Assembly: GCA_010645155.1 (NCBI GenBank) | Contig: JAAGOF010000064.1 | Location: 517,341-581,340, forward strand | From: Tigriopus japonicus | Lineage: Eukaryota > Arthropoda > Copepoda > Harpacticoida > Harpacticidae | Length of the DNA: 64,000 nucleotides | Reading direction: 5' to 3' | Shown here: positions 46,591 to 57,971 of the stretch, in pieces | Position numbering within the stretch: position 1 is the first letter of the stretch | How the letters are laid out: every line of letters begins with the position of its first letter | Translations under genes and position numbers: made by a program | Notes under the pieces: generated by a model | The model's input: the letters and a program-made list of their open reading frames with translations, nothing else | Database searches by the model: none | What the model was told of the DNA's origin: nothing

Positions 46591-49397
46591 GCTTTTATAG
46601 GTAGATCAACACTTTTCATTCGCAGTAACACTTTGCATCAAAATCGAACGATCAGGCTAAAGGAATGTTTAAACCCATGAAGTTCTCGCTTGTCGATGCA
46701 CTTTTTAGGGTAGACAATAAATGGGTGGAATGTTACTAAAAATTTCCTTATTATGTATCCTCATTTCCAGCCGGCAACAAACCAATAATTGGGTCAGGAA
46801 AGAGTATTATAAACATATTTAAGATTGTTTTTTGTTGTTTGGCTTTTTTCTAACAATTTTCAACTTGCCCTCGATTTCAAAGATAATAAAGATAAAATTG
46901 GGAACATTTACAACAACTGTTCAATGCTTACTCAACTAAAAACTTAAAAGATCCACTTCTCATGGCCAATGCGTATTATTCTTATTGTAGAAGAGTGGTT
47001 CCAATATTTATTGTCTCTCCCAATATTTTTTGGCTTCCTTTTCAGATCCTCTTTTCTTTTGGACTTCGAGCATTTGCCAAAGACTTGCTAAACAGTCCCC
47101 TTCCCCTTTTTACTTACCTTAACAAAGCTCACGGATTTCATTTGGACAATTCTACAACGATGTTTTTCTATCATGATCAATTTCGGTCTTCAATGAAAGG
47201 GGTCGACAACCAATGAGCCGCAACCCACATGTGTGCCCAGAAGCTATGGGAAAATTTAAAATAGTAGGCAACAGAGCCATCCATTGTAGTGTGCTTGTGG
47301 ACCCACAGCTTTGTGATCGTCTATTCGTGAACCCTTGTGCTACCAGCTTCTGCTTGGTAGACCTGGCACAGACCACCCAAAGCTGTTGGTGCCAAGCCCT
47401 GTTCTATGATACTATTTAAAAAAGTCTTCTTTAAGGTCTCAAAGGGTGGGAGAATACTAACCAAAGCTTAAGGGAATAATGCCATACAACAGCACCCACT
47501 TAGATTCTATTTTTGAGGGCAGCCGAACACCTGAAGTGTTTGTATAAATCAATTACACTGAAACGAAAGCAATGGAATCCCACAACTACAAACATAGGCA
47601 AAATTAATATTAAAATTATCTTCTGTTTTAGAGCTATTTCCTCTTGCTTTGCTGGTCTTCAATTTTAACCTCATCTCCTTAACAGATTTAAAAAAAACTT
47701 AAAAAAACACCTCTCACAAGAATGGAAGTGCTAGAAAGTATGAGTCATCTTGTTCTTCGTTCAGGGGCCAATACATAGCTAAAATTGATGAACTCCAGCA
47801 ATTTGGTTGTTGCCATTTGGTCCCGGAATTTTTCTTGAACCGAAGCAACGTTAAATCCCCACCCAAACATTCGGCCTTTGTGCTAGTATGGTGGAAGTAC
47901 GGAACGCACTCTCTCTCAGCTGGTTGATTTCGATGTGACTTGGAGCTGCCTTCTATGTACTAATGGATAATAAAACTACCCTAAACAAGAAACGACAACA
48001 ACAGTAAGTAAAATGCTGGTGTGTGTACGGTATTACCTCCTGGTGTGCACAAATACATTTATTTCCGCAATCCATGACGAGCGTTGTCGCGAAAAAGTGA
48101 CGTACAAACAGATGGTGCAAACAGTGGTCCATGCACAATTGCACATTCCTGCTGCCATCCGCGGTTTGGCTGGTTGAGCTGTTTGAGCTTGCACAGCATC
48201 TGGAGATTAGGATATAATAAGCCTCTTTGGGGTGTGACGCAAAGACCCATTCCGAGAAGGTGTCACCGCTATCCAAGCTAAAAATCGTCAATGTGATCCT
48301 TCTTTTTCCTCTGCCATGTCGTACGTATATACCTATGCATATGGGTAATGGAGTTTTGGAAGTTGTTGTCGAGGCTTCGTAAGGCAGGCAGGAATTTATT
48401 GCGGGATGCAGACGGGATCAAGTGCACGACTCACGCAGACGCACTCACACTACAATACGTACGGATGTGTATGTAAATGAGCAATGAACCAACAACAGTA
48501 ACAACGATTCACTCTCACGATAATTTTGAATGTGCAAAGTCACTTCACTAAACACTCATTGTTCATGCTCAAATTCTTCCAAAAATCTTTCTTCTTCGGG
48601 GTAACTTAGATCACCTTGACGGATACATCGAGGAAGAAATAGAAAGAAGAAGGAAAAGGAAGCCAATGAAGAAAAGTTACAAATCGTCCGAGCACCGAAT
48701 GCACCGGTCATTGGGTCTCCCAATATTCGTCCTCTTTTTTTTCTCGAAGTTGCTAATGCAATTGAACTCCCAATGATGCATGCATCTCGGACGAAACAGT
48801 AAAAGATTGGTTTGCCTTTGGGGCTTCGGTAGAACGTTTTCTGAACTTTTTCCGGACATCCATAAATTCAACAATACTGTGTTTAAATTTCAGAATTTGC
48901 TTTGATCATGGATGTATTTGACGCAGTGCACTTGAGAGAGCTTCATTGACCAGTGCTATGGCTCTCTGAAATTATTTTTACCAAAAATGTTCATCTGAAT
49001 TCTAAGGAAAAAGTTCAAATATTTGGTACCAAGAATGCTTTAAGTACAATTAGATCGTACTAAATTTGTTACCACGTCCATTTTAAAGAACAATTGCCAA
49101 AAATTAAAGAAAAAAGCCAAAAAGTGACCGACGGTGTTGTTTCCCCCATAATCACCTCGCTGATTGCCCTTTATCCGCATTTTACGCGTAGACTCCTATA
49201 CTTCCTGTAAAGGGGGAGACAAATGATTTGTAACTTTTCAATGCTGTGCTACTAACACTGATGATTCTTGATCCACACTTTACCGTTGCCGTTTTCCTCT
49301 TTTAGCACGATCACATCAACACGTTCACGGGAAAAATTCAATATGAATAGCGCATTCTTACAAAGTTGGGCACAAGGATGATTGGTCGGGTGGTCGA
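46591..49397. other. intergenic, mostly unrecognised
   Basis: No gene firmly supported. On the minus strand at about 48291-48050 an acceptor-like site and several open frames (one Cys-rich: SRNVQLCMDHCLHHLF) could mark an exon. Confidence 0.35.
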
Positions 49398-50339
49398 TTA
49401 GCCCCATGTGGATCGATGGTACATGTACAACTTGGGCACATAATCCGGCCCAGGCAATCGAGGACGAGACGAGCGGATCTGTTCCAAGCGAATACTCGCG
49501 GGAACCGGGTCCTTGAGAGCCGTGGCTCGACTCGGGTAGAGCTTACTCGTCATCTCGTGATAGAGAACAGGGTCGGGGATGGAACTTCCGGTCGTCCCCG
49601 TTCTTTGATCCCCGATCATTCCATGGAACTCTGTCTTGAGTTGGTTCAACGAGTCCCGGCTATAAAAGTTCCGATTTTGAGTTGGAATGCTGGCGTAGAA
49701 GTCCTTGAAGAGGGGCTCTTTTTCGTAGATGGACTTGACATAGCTCTTGTAGTAGTCCGAATTCGGGATTGGAGGCTTGTCCGAGGCCGAAAACCGCTGA
49801 GCTGCCGCTAACCTTTGATTAGCTCGACTTTGAAACCGAGGGGTGGGATCAGGGGTGGGAAGAGATTGCTCTCGGATTCGCTTCGACACCGAGCACAAGG
49901 CCTGTGTGTAGCTGGGCACGGTGTTTCGCGTCTTACTGAGAGATCTTCGTCGAGCCGCACGTCGATATTCTTCTTCCTCTGGAGTAGGCGTGCCCGACCG
50001 GGATGTAGGCATGGACGGCGGTGGGCGTGGGTGCACGTGAGAGGCCGAGGACTTGTACACCGAGTCCAACACGCCCCGATTGAAGTCGAACGGGTTTCCT
50101 GGTTGAAGAGAGGGCATTTCGGACGCCAAAAACGGAGGTCGATGAGGCCGATCCGATGGGGGGAAGTGAAAAATGGGATTGAAATCAAAGACGGGATCGA
50201 AAGGGTCCAAGTCTCCGTTGGGAAAATTTTGATCCAGGAAAGCGGGGTTAGCTAGAGCCCAGGCATTGTCGGCGTCTTCGTCGAACGTTTCGATCCATTC
50301 ACCGTCCTCGGAAACGTAACAAGTCCCATGCATGATCAT
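49398..50339 (-). CDS. uncharacterised proline-rich protein, 313 aa
   Basis: Single open frame from ATG (MIMHGTCYV) to TAG. The frame is open upstream to 50543 but without another ATG. The N-terminus is acidic (DGEWIETFDEDADNAW), followed by Phe/Pro/Asp-rich segments (FDPVFDFNPIFHFPPSD), a Pro/Ser stretch with PTSRSGTPTPEEEE, and a basic RRAARRRSLSKTRN block. The more ordered C-terminal half has NSDYYKSYVKSIYEKEPL, FKDFYASIPTQNRNFYSRD and a terminal VPKLYMYHRSTWG. No signal peptide, membrane segment or known domain is seen, so it is probably cytosolic or nuclear and partly disordered. Its GC content and codon use resemble those of the two downstream-numbered minus-strand genes. The product is not recognised, but the length of the frame argues for a real gene. 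Confidence 0.72.
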   Translation of the reverse strand: MIMHGTCYVSEDGEWIETFDEDADNAWALANPAFLDQNFPNGDLDPFDPVFDFNPIFHFPPSDRPHRPPFLASEMPSLQPGNPFDFNRGVLDSVYKSSASHVHPRPPPSMPTSRSGTPTPEEEEYRRAARRRSLSKTRNTVPSYTQALCSVSKRIREQSLPTPDPTPRFQSRANQRLAAAQRFSASDKPPIPNSDYYKSYVKSIYEKEPLFKDFYASIPTQNRNFYSRDSLNQLKTEFHGMIGDQRTGTTGSSIPDPVLYHEMTSKLYPSRATALKDPVPASIRLEQIRSSRPRLPGPDYVPKLYMYHRSTWG

Positions 50340-51884
50340 CGTGTCAAACGTCGTTTCGCACAACCGCACACCGAACGAGCGAAGGAACGAATTTTCCGAG
50401 CAATGTAGAGGAGCTTTCGAAATTTCACGATTCGCTGCTGCGAGTATCGCTCTGGAGAGACAGCCGAAAACTGACTGAAGAGAGACACAGACCCTCGACG
50501 ACCTGGAGGCGGTCAAAGGAATTGGCTCGAAACGTTGCTGCAATTGTTCGTTCAGCCTTTGTTACAGGAATTAAACACTTCTTGGGATTTTGGTGTCTCA
50601 AGGAAAATACCTTCATAGGTATGAATTCATCCAGTACCTTTTGTTCAGTCTGCTCATACACAGATGAATCTGATTTGAGCGAAGTTGCCAAAGAATATAT
50701 CCCTTTTGGGAGACGAATTTGGAGATCAGCGAGTGTGCTCTTCTCTGTGTCCCAAATATTTCTTTGCCTCCTTAAAATACATACAAAGACCTCGGACAGA
50801 AGAGTGGGAAGGTAACAATGATATGAGAGTTCAAAAACTTTGAACTGGGCGTCAGACAGGAGCCAAAAAAAACGGCAAGCTTCAAGAAATCCAACAATCA
50901 ACAAGGACAAAGGCAAACTCATTTCAAATGACCTTGGGCGACAAATTTTGACATCATCATATTTTGATCGCCACGCAACAACGATGGAAAAGGTAATCAA
51001 AGGCAGGGTCTACATGTAAATTCCTCAGAAACTGAGGAGTTGTGCAATTTTGGCACGGGGACAGAGAACGTGTCTTTCTTTCCCGAGCGGCTAAGAGTGT
51101 CCTGAGCTTTCTTTCCATTTTGAGGAAGAGACCTTGGGAGGAGAACAATATGCAGAAACGAGCTTGGAAAGATGCGAGAATCATTGATGTCGCGAGTCTG
51201 CTACTGTACGTATAGTCAGTCAACAACACCCCATCAAGTTCCATTTTAGACACAATCATTTACGGAGGTGGTCGGTAATCGTTAGACGAGGAACTGAAAA
51301 TCCCAGTTATGCTCAAAAAGTAAGGAATGCCACAAATGATCCCCGAGTCTCAAGCAAATGAGGCTCGTATTTCGTCTGGGTCATAAGTAATCGTCGCGAC
51401 AAAAGATGAAGCCATTATTGTTCGATGAAAATCAAGCATGGCAGTCGTTTTATCGATGTATATTTCTTCTCATCTTAGTGACTCGTTTACACTGTTCCCT
51501 GTCGAGCTGTCGAGGGCTAAAAAAGCAAGGATTTACAGCTCTGGCATTATCTCTGGATTCGGTTTCCTTGCGTGAAAAACTTGGGCGATTTCCTTTGGGA
51601 AGGGAAAGAAAAAGTTGGCCTCAACTTTTGAGTCGTTTTCCAGGGCTGAACGGGGGCATTTTTTAGTGAACTGGTTTCCATGCCATTCGAGAATGGGGAC
51701 TGGCAAACGGGGGAAGCATAGACACACACACGCTTTATCAAGGCGTGGAACAGTTTGGTTTGTGAAGTCATCCGTTTCGACAGCGCGATAAATATCTAAT
51801 GACGGATTTTTGGTTTCAGAAAAAAGGGTTTTGAGTACAAGCTTGCTAGTTATTGGTGTGGTAGATGATGAGGTGGTCGAGCGA
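50340..51884. other. spacer between uncharacterised gene and LRWD1-like gene
   Basis: Holds the presumed promoter or 5' region of the proline-rich gene and the 3' region of the LRWD1-like gene, both minus strand. A 576-base minus-strand frame (51000-50425) is open but lacks recognisable features. No polyadenylation signal was found. Confidence 0.4.
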
Positions 51885-53570
51885 TCAATTTTCCGATCCA
51901 GCCCCGGTGCCTCCACCCGATACCGTAGAACTTGCGTTTTCATCGGTTCTCTTCCAAATACACACCATGTTATTGGACGTGACAGCTACAATGTGGTTGT
52001 TGTCGTGTGATGCAGCTACTTTGTCGATGATAATGTCGTGACGATCGAGCGGAACCTTGCGAGTGTTCTCCAAGTGATCATCTTGCAGTTCGGGCCAACT
52101 CAATCGGGCTGAATTCTCGACCGTGTCTTTGATCGCTGTGGCACCGTCTTTGCCGAATTGAGGTTGGTTGTACAACCACAATGAACCTTTGTCATCACCA
52201 CAACAAATCAAGCCTTTCCCTGGAAGAGCGAAACAGCTTCTGATAGAGTCAACGTATGGACGCGATTTGTTTACTTCATAATTGGTCCCCCTCACCTTTG
52301 TGACAACCCAAGTTCATGTAGAAATTGTCGGTATCTGACCATCGTAAACGAGCCAACATCGTGACGTCTTGTTCGATCACGGCTTTGTCTTCCGCATCAT
52401 CCGAGTTTGCATCGTTTGTGTCAGTCTTGAGGTCCTCTTTCTTGATGCCCTCGATTGTGGCTTTGAGATCCCACACGTAGATGAGTCCATGCAAGGCACA
52501 CTTGCTCACAATGTTCCATTCGGACGCCACGGCCAACGAATCGACAATGGGATTCTCACCTTCATCACGTTTGCTCTCAGGCATAATGAAATCCACCATC
52601 TTGGGTCTAAATGAGAACGGGAGAGGCGACATGTATTTTCTTGGGACAGACAGACGACCCCTGGAGATGCCAAATTAGTCAGTTCTACTCACTTGTATTG
52701 TTTGTTCGAGTTGATGACTTTGTCGTCTTCAATGTTCCATCCTACGAGACCTGCAGCTGTTCCAGCGAGGAGCCAGCGATTACTTCCAGTCCAGGCGATA
52801 TTGTACACGTCTCCGTAGTCCGGAAACAAACGGAGTAATTGGACCGGATTCACTCCGTCATACGAAGGCAAGGTGGGATAACTGACGTCCCAGAGCGTCA
52901 CGTACCCGTCACTAGTTCCACCTGTGTAGAAAGAGAAGAACACGAAGCGAAATCGTCAACATAGAAATTAGGAGGAATCTCATATCATGTACAACTACTC
53001 ACAGAAGAGCCATGTGGGCTTTTCAGAATGGAAAACAAGGGAATTGACGGCGATGGATTTCTTATCGACTGGACGCCATTCGTGGAAGCACACGCGATGC
53101 TTGGGATGGAACATTCGGATTTCGCCCCGAATTCCTCCCGAGACAAGAATATTGGTCTTCTCTTCACCCAACGTCAGAGTCGTCCAAGCAAGTGTGTAAA
53201 AATTTTCCCTGAAAGGCAACAACTTTCTGAATGATATCGGTGTATTTTGATTTCCTCCGTTTCATACTTACTTCAGGTCCTTGTGTTTGTATTTCATGAG
53301 CACTGTGCCAGCATTCACGTCAATGATACAAATCGAGTTTCCACCACAGGTGGCAACCAACGACGTTGTTTTCTCGGGGTTTAACGGGTCGGGCTCGAAT
53401 ACAACTTCCCAAATTTGAGTCTGAATATCTGCTGGATCGTTGTTCTTGCTGTGAGAACGAATGAAATGTACGGGCTCGTAGGCCAGGACCTCGGTGTTGT
53501 CTTCTGTGGTTTTGAGCTTCTTCTGGTTGCCGTGACCCGACATGCGGTCACTTTTCCGTTTGTCCGGCAT
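51885..53570 (-). CDS. LRWD1-like WD40 protein
   Basis: Five exons join cleanly: 53570-53272, 53208-53003, 52921-52693, 52606-52296 and 52219-51885, giving 459 residues. All introns are short (63-87 bases), GT-AG, with matching phases. It starts MPDKRKSDRM with a short basic region, preceded in frame by a stop. The rest matches the WD40 half of leucine-rich-repeat and WD-repeat protein 1: HFIRSHSKNN, QIWEVVFEPD, VATCGGNSICIIDV, FYTLAWTTL, GYVTLWDVSYP, GLIYVWDLK, LICCGDDKGSLWLY and NMVCIW, as successive blades of a propeller. In animals LRWD1 (ORCA) associates with the origin recognition complex and heterochromatin. The leucine-rich repeats of vertebrate LRWD1 are absent, so this is either a shorter invertebrate form or an unfound upstream exon is missing. 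It lies 375 bases downstream of the BRPF-like stop codon, on the same strand. Confidence 0.88.
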
Positions 53571-53945
53571 GCTGATGTGGCTCACTCTTTTGAAGTCCAA
53601 TCCAGTGTGTCCTTTATTTTAATACTGATGATCCCAAGGGAGGGCTAATTGGTGCACTTCGAAACAAGTGGAGCGATCTGAAAAAAAGAAGCAACAAATT
53701 CACTCTCACTTTGATATCACTTTCACGTTAACCTTGATGGCATTATGGCAATCAACGAATATACTTCAATACTGAAGGAGGGAAGTTCCCAAAATACATA
53801 TGTAGAGAATTGGCGATGCAATCGATTTGTGTCCGAATATAAGTTGGGAAGAGGTTGTCAGAACAGAAGGAATATTAGGCGGGTATCAAATATTTTATAA
53901 AAATAAGAACAATCATTTTCTTAGTCTTAGAGATCCTCATCTTCA

Positions 53946-56900
53946 TCAACCAGACTCGTCACCATCGTCACTCTCAGTTTCCGTTGTGTTGTCATCTGAT
54001 ACCGAAGCGTTCTCGCCTGTGACTCGACATCGATGCAGAATGGCATCTTCATAAGCCTTTTTCACGGCTTTTCGTTCACTTGGCTTTTTTGATTGAACTA
54101 GCTTGGCTTTGTCCAGCTCTGAATCCACACCCAGCGGCTCCAATTTGTCCCGTTGTAACCATTGCCAAGTTCGCTTGGCATCGAAGAAAAGAATAAGGTA
54201 GTGTGGCGAATCGTGAGCATTGGCCATGTCCAACACATCTTGAGGAGGAACCGGAATGGGCACTCCGTTATGCAGATAGCCTGTTCTCGGCATCTTCGGG
54301 TTGATTATAAGCGCAGGATACCAGGGGTAGCCACGACATTTGGCCCAAACCAAATCTAAAGGTTCCAGAGGAATTGTCATGGAAGAAGGGTCGACGGCGG
54401 AGTCGTCACTATCCGTGTCCTCGGCTGAATCCTCTTCGGATGTGCCGTGAGTGTCCGTAGCTGATTCTGAATGCGTGTCTTCGTCCGTTTCGCGGACTTC
54501 TCCTCCTCGACGATACTCCTGAAAACTTGGAGCCGCTGTTTTGGGCTTCCAAGGGGATTCATCCCCCCCGGGTCCTTGGGCATTGGCGGGTTTTTCAGGG
54601 GATTCGCACGAAGGCCCACTGCCACGAGGACGACCACGTTTCTTTTTCCCTTTCTTCTTCGGTCCGGGTTTGGGTACTTCCACAGGAAGGAACTTGGCTG
54701 GGCTGGGCATTGGACTTTGGATTTCGGTTTCGTGATCCTCTAAATCCAACTCAGGCGGAGCTGGGGTTTGTTCTCGTGAAGGCGGAGGGTTTTCGTCTTC
54801 CTCGTCCTCTTCTTCCGGTTCAACGTGGGAATTGGGGCGGTCTTTGACCTTGCTGCTCGTGGTTTTCTTTTCGGGAGTTTTGGGCTCATCTTCGCCATTC
54901 GGAGCAACGGCGGCTTGTTTCTTTCGAGTGAAAAGGATGGCATTTCGACGATTGACACCCGTAGTTGATTTTGTTGGCGATGCATGGTGTTTTCCACCAA
55001 GTGTTTTATCTTCCACAGCTTTTCGTTTCGTTAAGGGTTGTTCACCAGTTGGAGATCCCTCGGTGTTAGATTTGGCCCGTTTTCGTCCCTTTTTCAGAGG
55101 CGCTTTCTTCGGCGTGGCTTCGAGCTCTTTTCCTGCCCGTAACCGTCTTCCGCCTAGGGAAAGAGCCTTGCTTGACTCTTGCGGCGTTATCACTGGAGGA
55201 GCCGAAGTTTGAGTCGCTGCTTTGGTTTTCTTGCTCGACAAGGCCATATTGTCTTCCTCCTCGGCGGCGGTCACGTGCGTGGATGATTGCTTGTTGGCAT
55301 TTTTGGGCGTACTAACTCCACCACCGGCAGCGGCTTTATTGGTTTTATCCATGGAGAGCTTTCGTCTAGTTTTCGTGATCTCTTGAGTGATCAGCTTGAG
55401 ACGTTTCACCTTAGCCACGGGATGATGCAGTAAATTGGCCTTGTCTTTGAACTCGAGCAGCTTTTTGAGATGGAGCTCGGCCGGTATCTCATCACGCTCT
55501 TCGCTGTACAAGAAACTATCAATCTCTTTCATGAGTTTGTCATCGGACATGTCTTCTTGTTGGACGACAGTTCTTTGAGCGGTATGGAGTCCAGTCTCAG
55601 GATCAAAACCAACTTGATCGGCTAATCGCTTAGCTTGTCGAATGATACTTCCCCCTTGATCCCGCATCTTGACTCCCGCACGGAAAAAAATTGTGTCTCG
55701 CTCATTGTACGAGAGGCAATTTTCCACTATGATATTGAAATCTGCCTCCAGATCATCTACCGTCGAGTACAGAAAATCCTTCAGCTTATTTCTCATGGTG
55801 AGGAAATCCATCGGCTTCTTGATATGATCCAAGTAATCAGGTACTTCTTCTAAACTGACGGGTTCGGCAAATATATCTTGAACATCAATGGCTTGTAAGT
55901 TGTTGAGAAGGTTTTCCAGAAAACAACCAAGAGGAGCGAGCTTCATTTTCACCACCTCGGCTTCAGTCACTATGAGTTCACGCTTGCGTTGTTCCCGCTT
56001 CCGAATCAGCTCACACAAAAGCCTCACACGCTCTAGATCTTGCCGAATTCTTCGGAGAGATTTGCGTTGCTCCAGCATGGCTTTGAACTCATCCTTGGCC
56101 TTCTTGACGGTGGCCTTGTCATTCTCCGTTTTCTTCTTTTTATGATGAGCATTCTTCTGCGGTGTTTCGGGCTTTTTGTCGGGGCGCGTGGCTTTGGCAA
56201 ACTGCAATCGCCGGATCAGAGGCACCCCATTGCGCGTCTGTCGTTTCAGCGTCCAATAAGCCATAAGACGTTGGAAGAATTGATTCTTCTTGGGCACACT
56301 AATGAGGGCCGCAATCTCTTGCACCTTTTCCCAAGGGCATTGCGGCGAAAAGTTCATCAGTCCTCGAAAGAGCACGGGTACGGGATTGGGATCTGACAAC
56401 TTTTTGGGAGTTCGAGCCTTCTGCTTGGGAGTGGAAATACCCAAGGACGCCACGTCATCGAGTTTGGGCTTACAATCGGAATCTTGCGGCGTGTGCACGT
56501 CGCAAAAGGCCGTCTTTCGAACGGTTACCGACAAACCGGTGGCCGATGACTCACGCACAGTGTCCATTTTCATATGAAGTCCAGCTAAGAGACCACAAGT
56601 GACGTGAAAGGCCGTGTAGCAATTGGTTTTGTGGCACTGAATACAAGCACCAACGCCGCGTTGTTTGCACACGCGACAACTAAGCTTCCATCGGGCGGGA
56701 GGGATATTGTCAATGCTGTCGATGGGCTCAAGGAACACGGTGTTGGCAAAACGGACTTCGGGAATCCACAGGCCGCACACCACGTGCGCCCAACGCCCAT
56801 CGTCGGTCTGTTTGAAGGCCCCGCCTTTGTTGGGACACAAGCAACACTCGACCGAACGTGAGGGAGATTGGAGACACCGGCGACACAGCCATTGACCTTC

Positions 56901-57971
56901 GGGGATGTAAGGCACACCGTAGCACTCTTGATGCACGGCCAAGTTGCACAGATCGCAAAACAAAATCACATTGGTATTCGAACACTCGCCATCCATGCAC
57001 ACGCAACAAATGGCATCGTCGTCGATGGGAGCACTGTAGTCTTTGCCGTTCGTTTGCACGTGAAAATAGGACTCCTTTTCTAATCGGTCCATCAGCAACT
57101 CAAACTGATCTTCGTGAATTTTGGTGAGGCGTTCGTCGGCGCGCTTGGCATTAATCAACTCCAACCAGGCCACGTCTTCCTCGTCCATGTCATATTCGAC
57201 CTCCTCATCCAACTCTTCGGCCGATTTCTCGATGAACCGATAATAGCTGGCCGGCATGGGCGGCGCCGGACCCAAGTCATAGTCGTCCAATTCGCGAAAC
57301 TGGGCTTCCGGCAACTTCAGCAGCACCTTCTTCTCACTCACTCCGCCGGCCGGATCCGCCCCCTCCCCGCCTCCACCCGCCCCGCTCTCGCTCGGACCCG
57401 ATTGACCGGGTTTGAGCGATGCCCGATGGTGAGCCTTCTTCTTCTTAGACCCGCGCGAACCGCCCTTACTCGACGTAGGCGTGGCTAAATCGGGCGGACC
57501 GCCGGTTTGGCCGGCGTGGGACTCCGGGTGGGCTTTGGCATCGGCGTGTTCTAGGGGCGGAGTGGCTACTTGCGAGAGGCGGGCCGACGACGGCAGAGAC
57601 GCCTCCCACTCGTCTTTGGGCACCAATTGGAGGGCGTCGTAGATGGAGAATCGATGGAGACGCCCCTCGGCCTCAAACTCCACCTTCTTGAGAGCCTCGT
57701 GATACACCAAGGACTCCTTGACCGGCGATTTAAAGAAGGGTACGGGCGAAGGACTGCGGGTCCGCCCCCCGCCCGGCCCGGTCCCGCCTTCGCCATCGCC
57801 CGCGTTTCCGTTTCGCGCGGCCTCTTCGTTGTCATGGGCGCAAATGTGCGATTGAATGCCGGCCAGAGTCTTGTAGACTTTGCCGCAGTCCGTGAACGGG
57901 CATTTGTAGGGCGGTTTGCACGCCCGCAAATTCTCCATGAAATGGTTCAGATCGAAGTCGAGATTGCCCAT
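53946..57971 (-). CDS. BRPF: BRPF/Br140-type chromatin reader (bromodomain and PHD finger protein)
   Basis: One uninterrupted frame of 1341 codons from the ATG in GACCATGGGC; the open frame extends two codons further to a TTG. Domains in order: a C2H2 zinc finger (C24, C29, H42, H46) in the conserved PPYKCPFTDCGKVYKT segment; an EPL1-like region about 215-300; PHD1 about 322-369 (CCVCMDGEC, FCDLCNLAVHQECYG); a zinc knuckle and second extended PHD about 376-492 (CCLCPNKGGAFK, CRVCKQRGVGAC); a bromodomain about 675-785 with the acetyl-lysine Asn in YNERD (N756); basic and acidic linkers; and a PWWP domain about 1200-1285 (DLVWAKCRGYPWYPA). Such proteins are nuclear scaffolds that bring MOZ/MORF or HBO1 histone acetyltransferases, ING and MEAF6 to chromatin. 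All key residues seem present. The lack of introns over 4 kb is notable beside its five-exon neighbour. Confidence 0.96.
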   Translation of the reverse strand: MGNLDFDLNHFMENLRACKPPYKCPFTDCGKVYKTLAGIQSHICAHDNEEAARNGNAGDGEGGTGPGGGRTRSPSPVPFFKSPVKESLVYHEALKKVEFEAEGRLHRFSIYDALQLVPKDEWEASLPSSARLSQVATPPLEHADAKAHPESHAGQTGGPPDLATPTSSKGGSRGSKKKKAHHRASLKPGQSGPSESGAGGGGEGADPAGGVSEKKVLLKLPEAQFRELDDYDLGPAPPMPASYYRFIEKSAEELDEEVEYDMDEEDVAWLELINAKRADERLTKIHEDQFELLMDRLEKESYFHVQTNGKDYSAPIDDDAICCVCMDGECSNTNVILFCDLCNLAVHQECYGVPYIPEGQWLCRRCLQSPSRSVECCLCPNKGGAFKQTDDGRWAHVVCGLWIPEVRFANTVFLEPIDSIDNIPPARWKLSCRVCKQRGVGACIQCHKTNCYTAFHVTCGLLAGLHMKMDTVRESSATGLSVTVRKTAFCDVHTPQDSDCKPKLDDVASLGISTPKQKARTPKKLSDPNPVPVLFRGLMNFSPQCPWEKVQEIAALISVPKKNQFFQRLMAYWTLKRQTRNGVPLIRRLQFAKATRPDKKPETPQKNAHHKKKKTENDKATVKKAKDEFKAMLEQRKSLRRIRQDLERVRLLCELIRKREQRKRELIVTEAEVVKMKLAPLGCFLENLLNNLQAIDVQDIFAEPVSLEEVPDYLDHIKKPMDFLTMRNKLKDFLYSTVDDLEADFNIIVENCLSYNERDTIFFRAGVKMRDQGGSIIRQAKRLADQVGFDPETGLHTAQRTVVQQEDMSDDKLMKEIDSFLYSEERDEIPAELHLKKLLEFKDKANLLHHPVAKVKRLKLITQEITKTRRKLSMDKTNKAAAGGGVSTPKNANKQSSTHVTAAEEEDNMALSSKKTKAATQTSAPPVITPQESSKALSLGGRRLRAGKELEATPKKAPLKKGRKRAKSNTEGSPTGEQPLTKRKAVEDKTLGGKHHASPTKSTTGVNRRNAILFTRKKQAAVAPNGEDEPKTPEKKTTSSKVKDRPNSHVEPEEEDEEDENPPPSREQTPAPPELDLEDHETEIQSPMPSPAKFLPVEVPKPGPKKKGKKKRGRPRGSGPSCESPEKPANAQGPGGDESPWKPKTAAPSFQEYRRGGEVRETDEDTHSESATDTHGTSEEDSAEDTDSDDSAVDPSSMTIPLEPLDLVWAKCRGYPWYPALIINPKMPRTGYLHNGVPIPVPPQDVLDMANAHDSPHYLILFFDAKRTWQWLQRDKLEPLGVDSELDKAKLVQSKKPSERKAVKKAYEDAILHRCRVTGENASVSDDNTTETESDDGDESG

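Noticed and set aside
48050..48291. Possible Cys-rich exon on the minus strand
   Set aside because: Three frames are partly open and the splice sites are ambiguous, so a single reading cannot be chosen.
50425..51000. Minus-strand open frame of 191 codons
   Set aside because: It begins at TTG, overlaps the upstream part of a better gene in another frame, and shows no recognisable domain or splice context.
51533..51943. Minus-strand 136-codon frame
   Set aside because: It overlaps the last LRWD1-like exon in another frame and runs into its 3' region with no features of its own.
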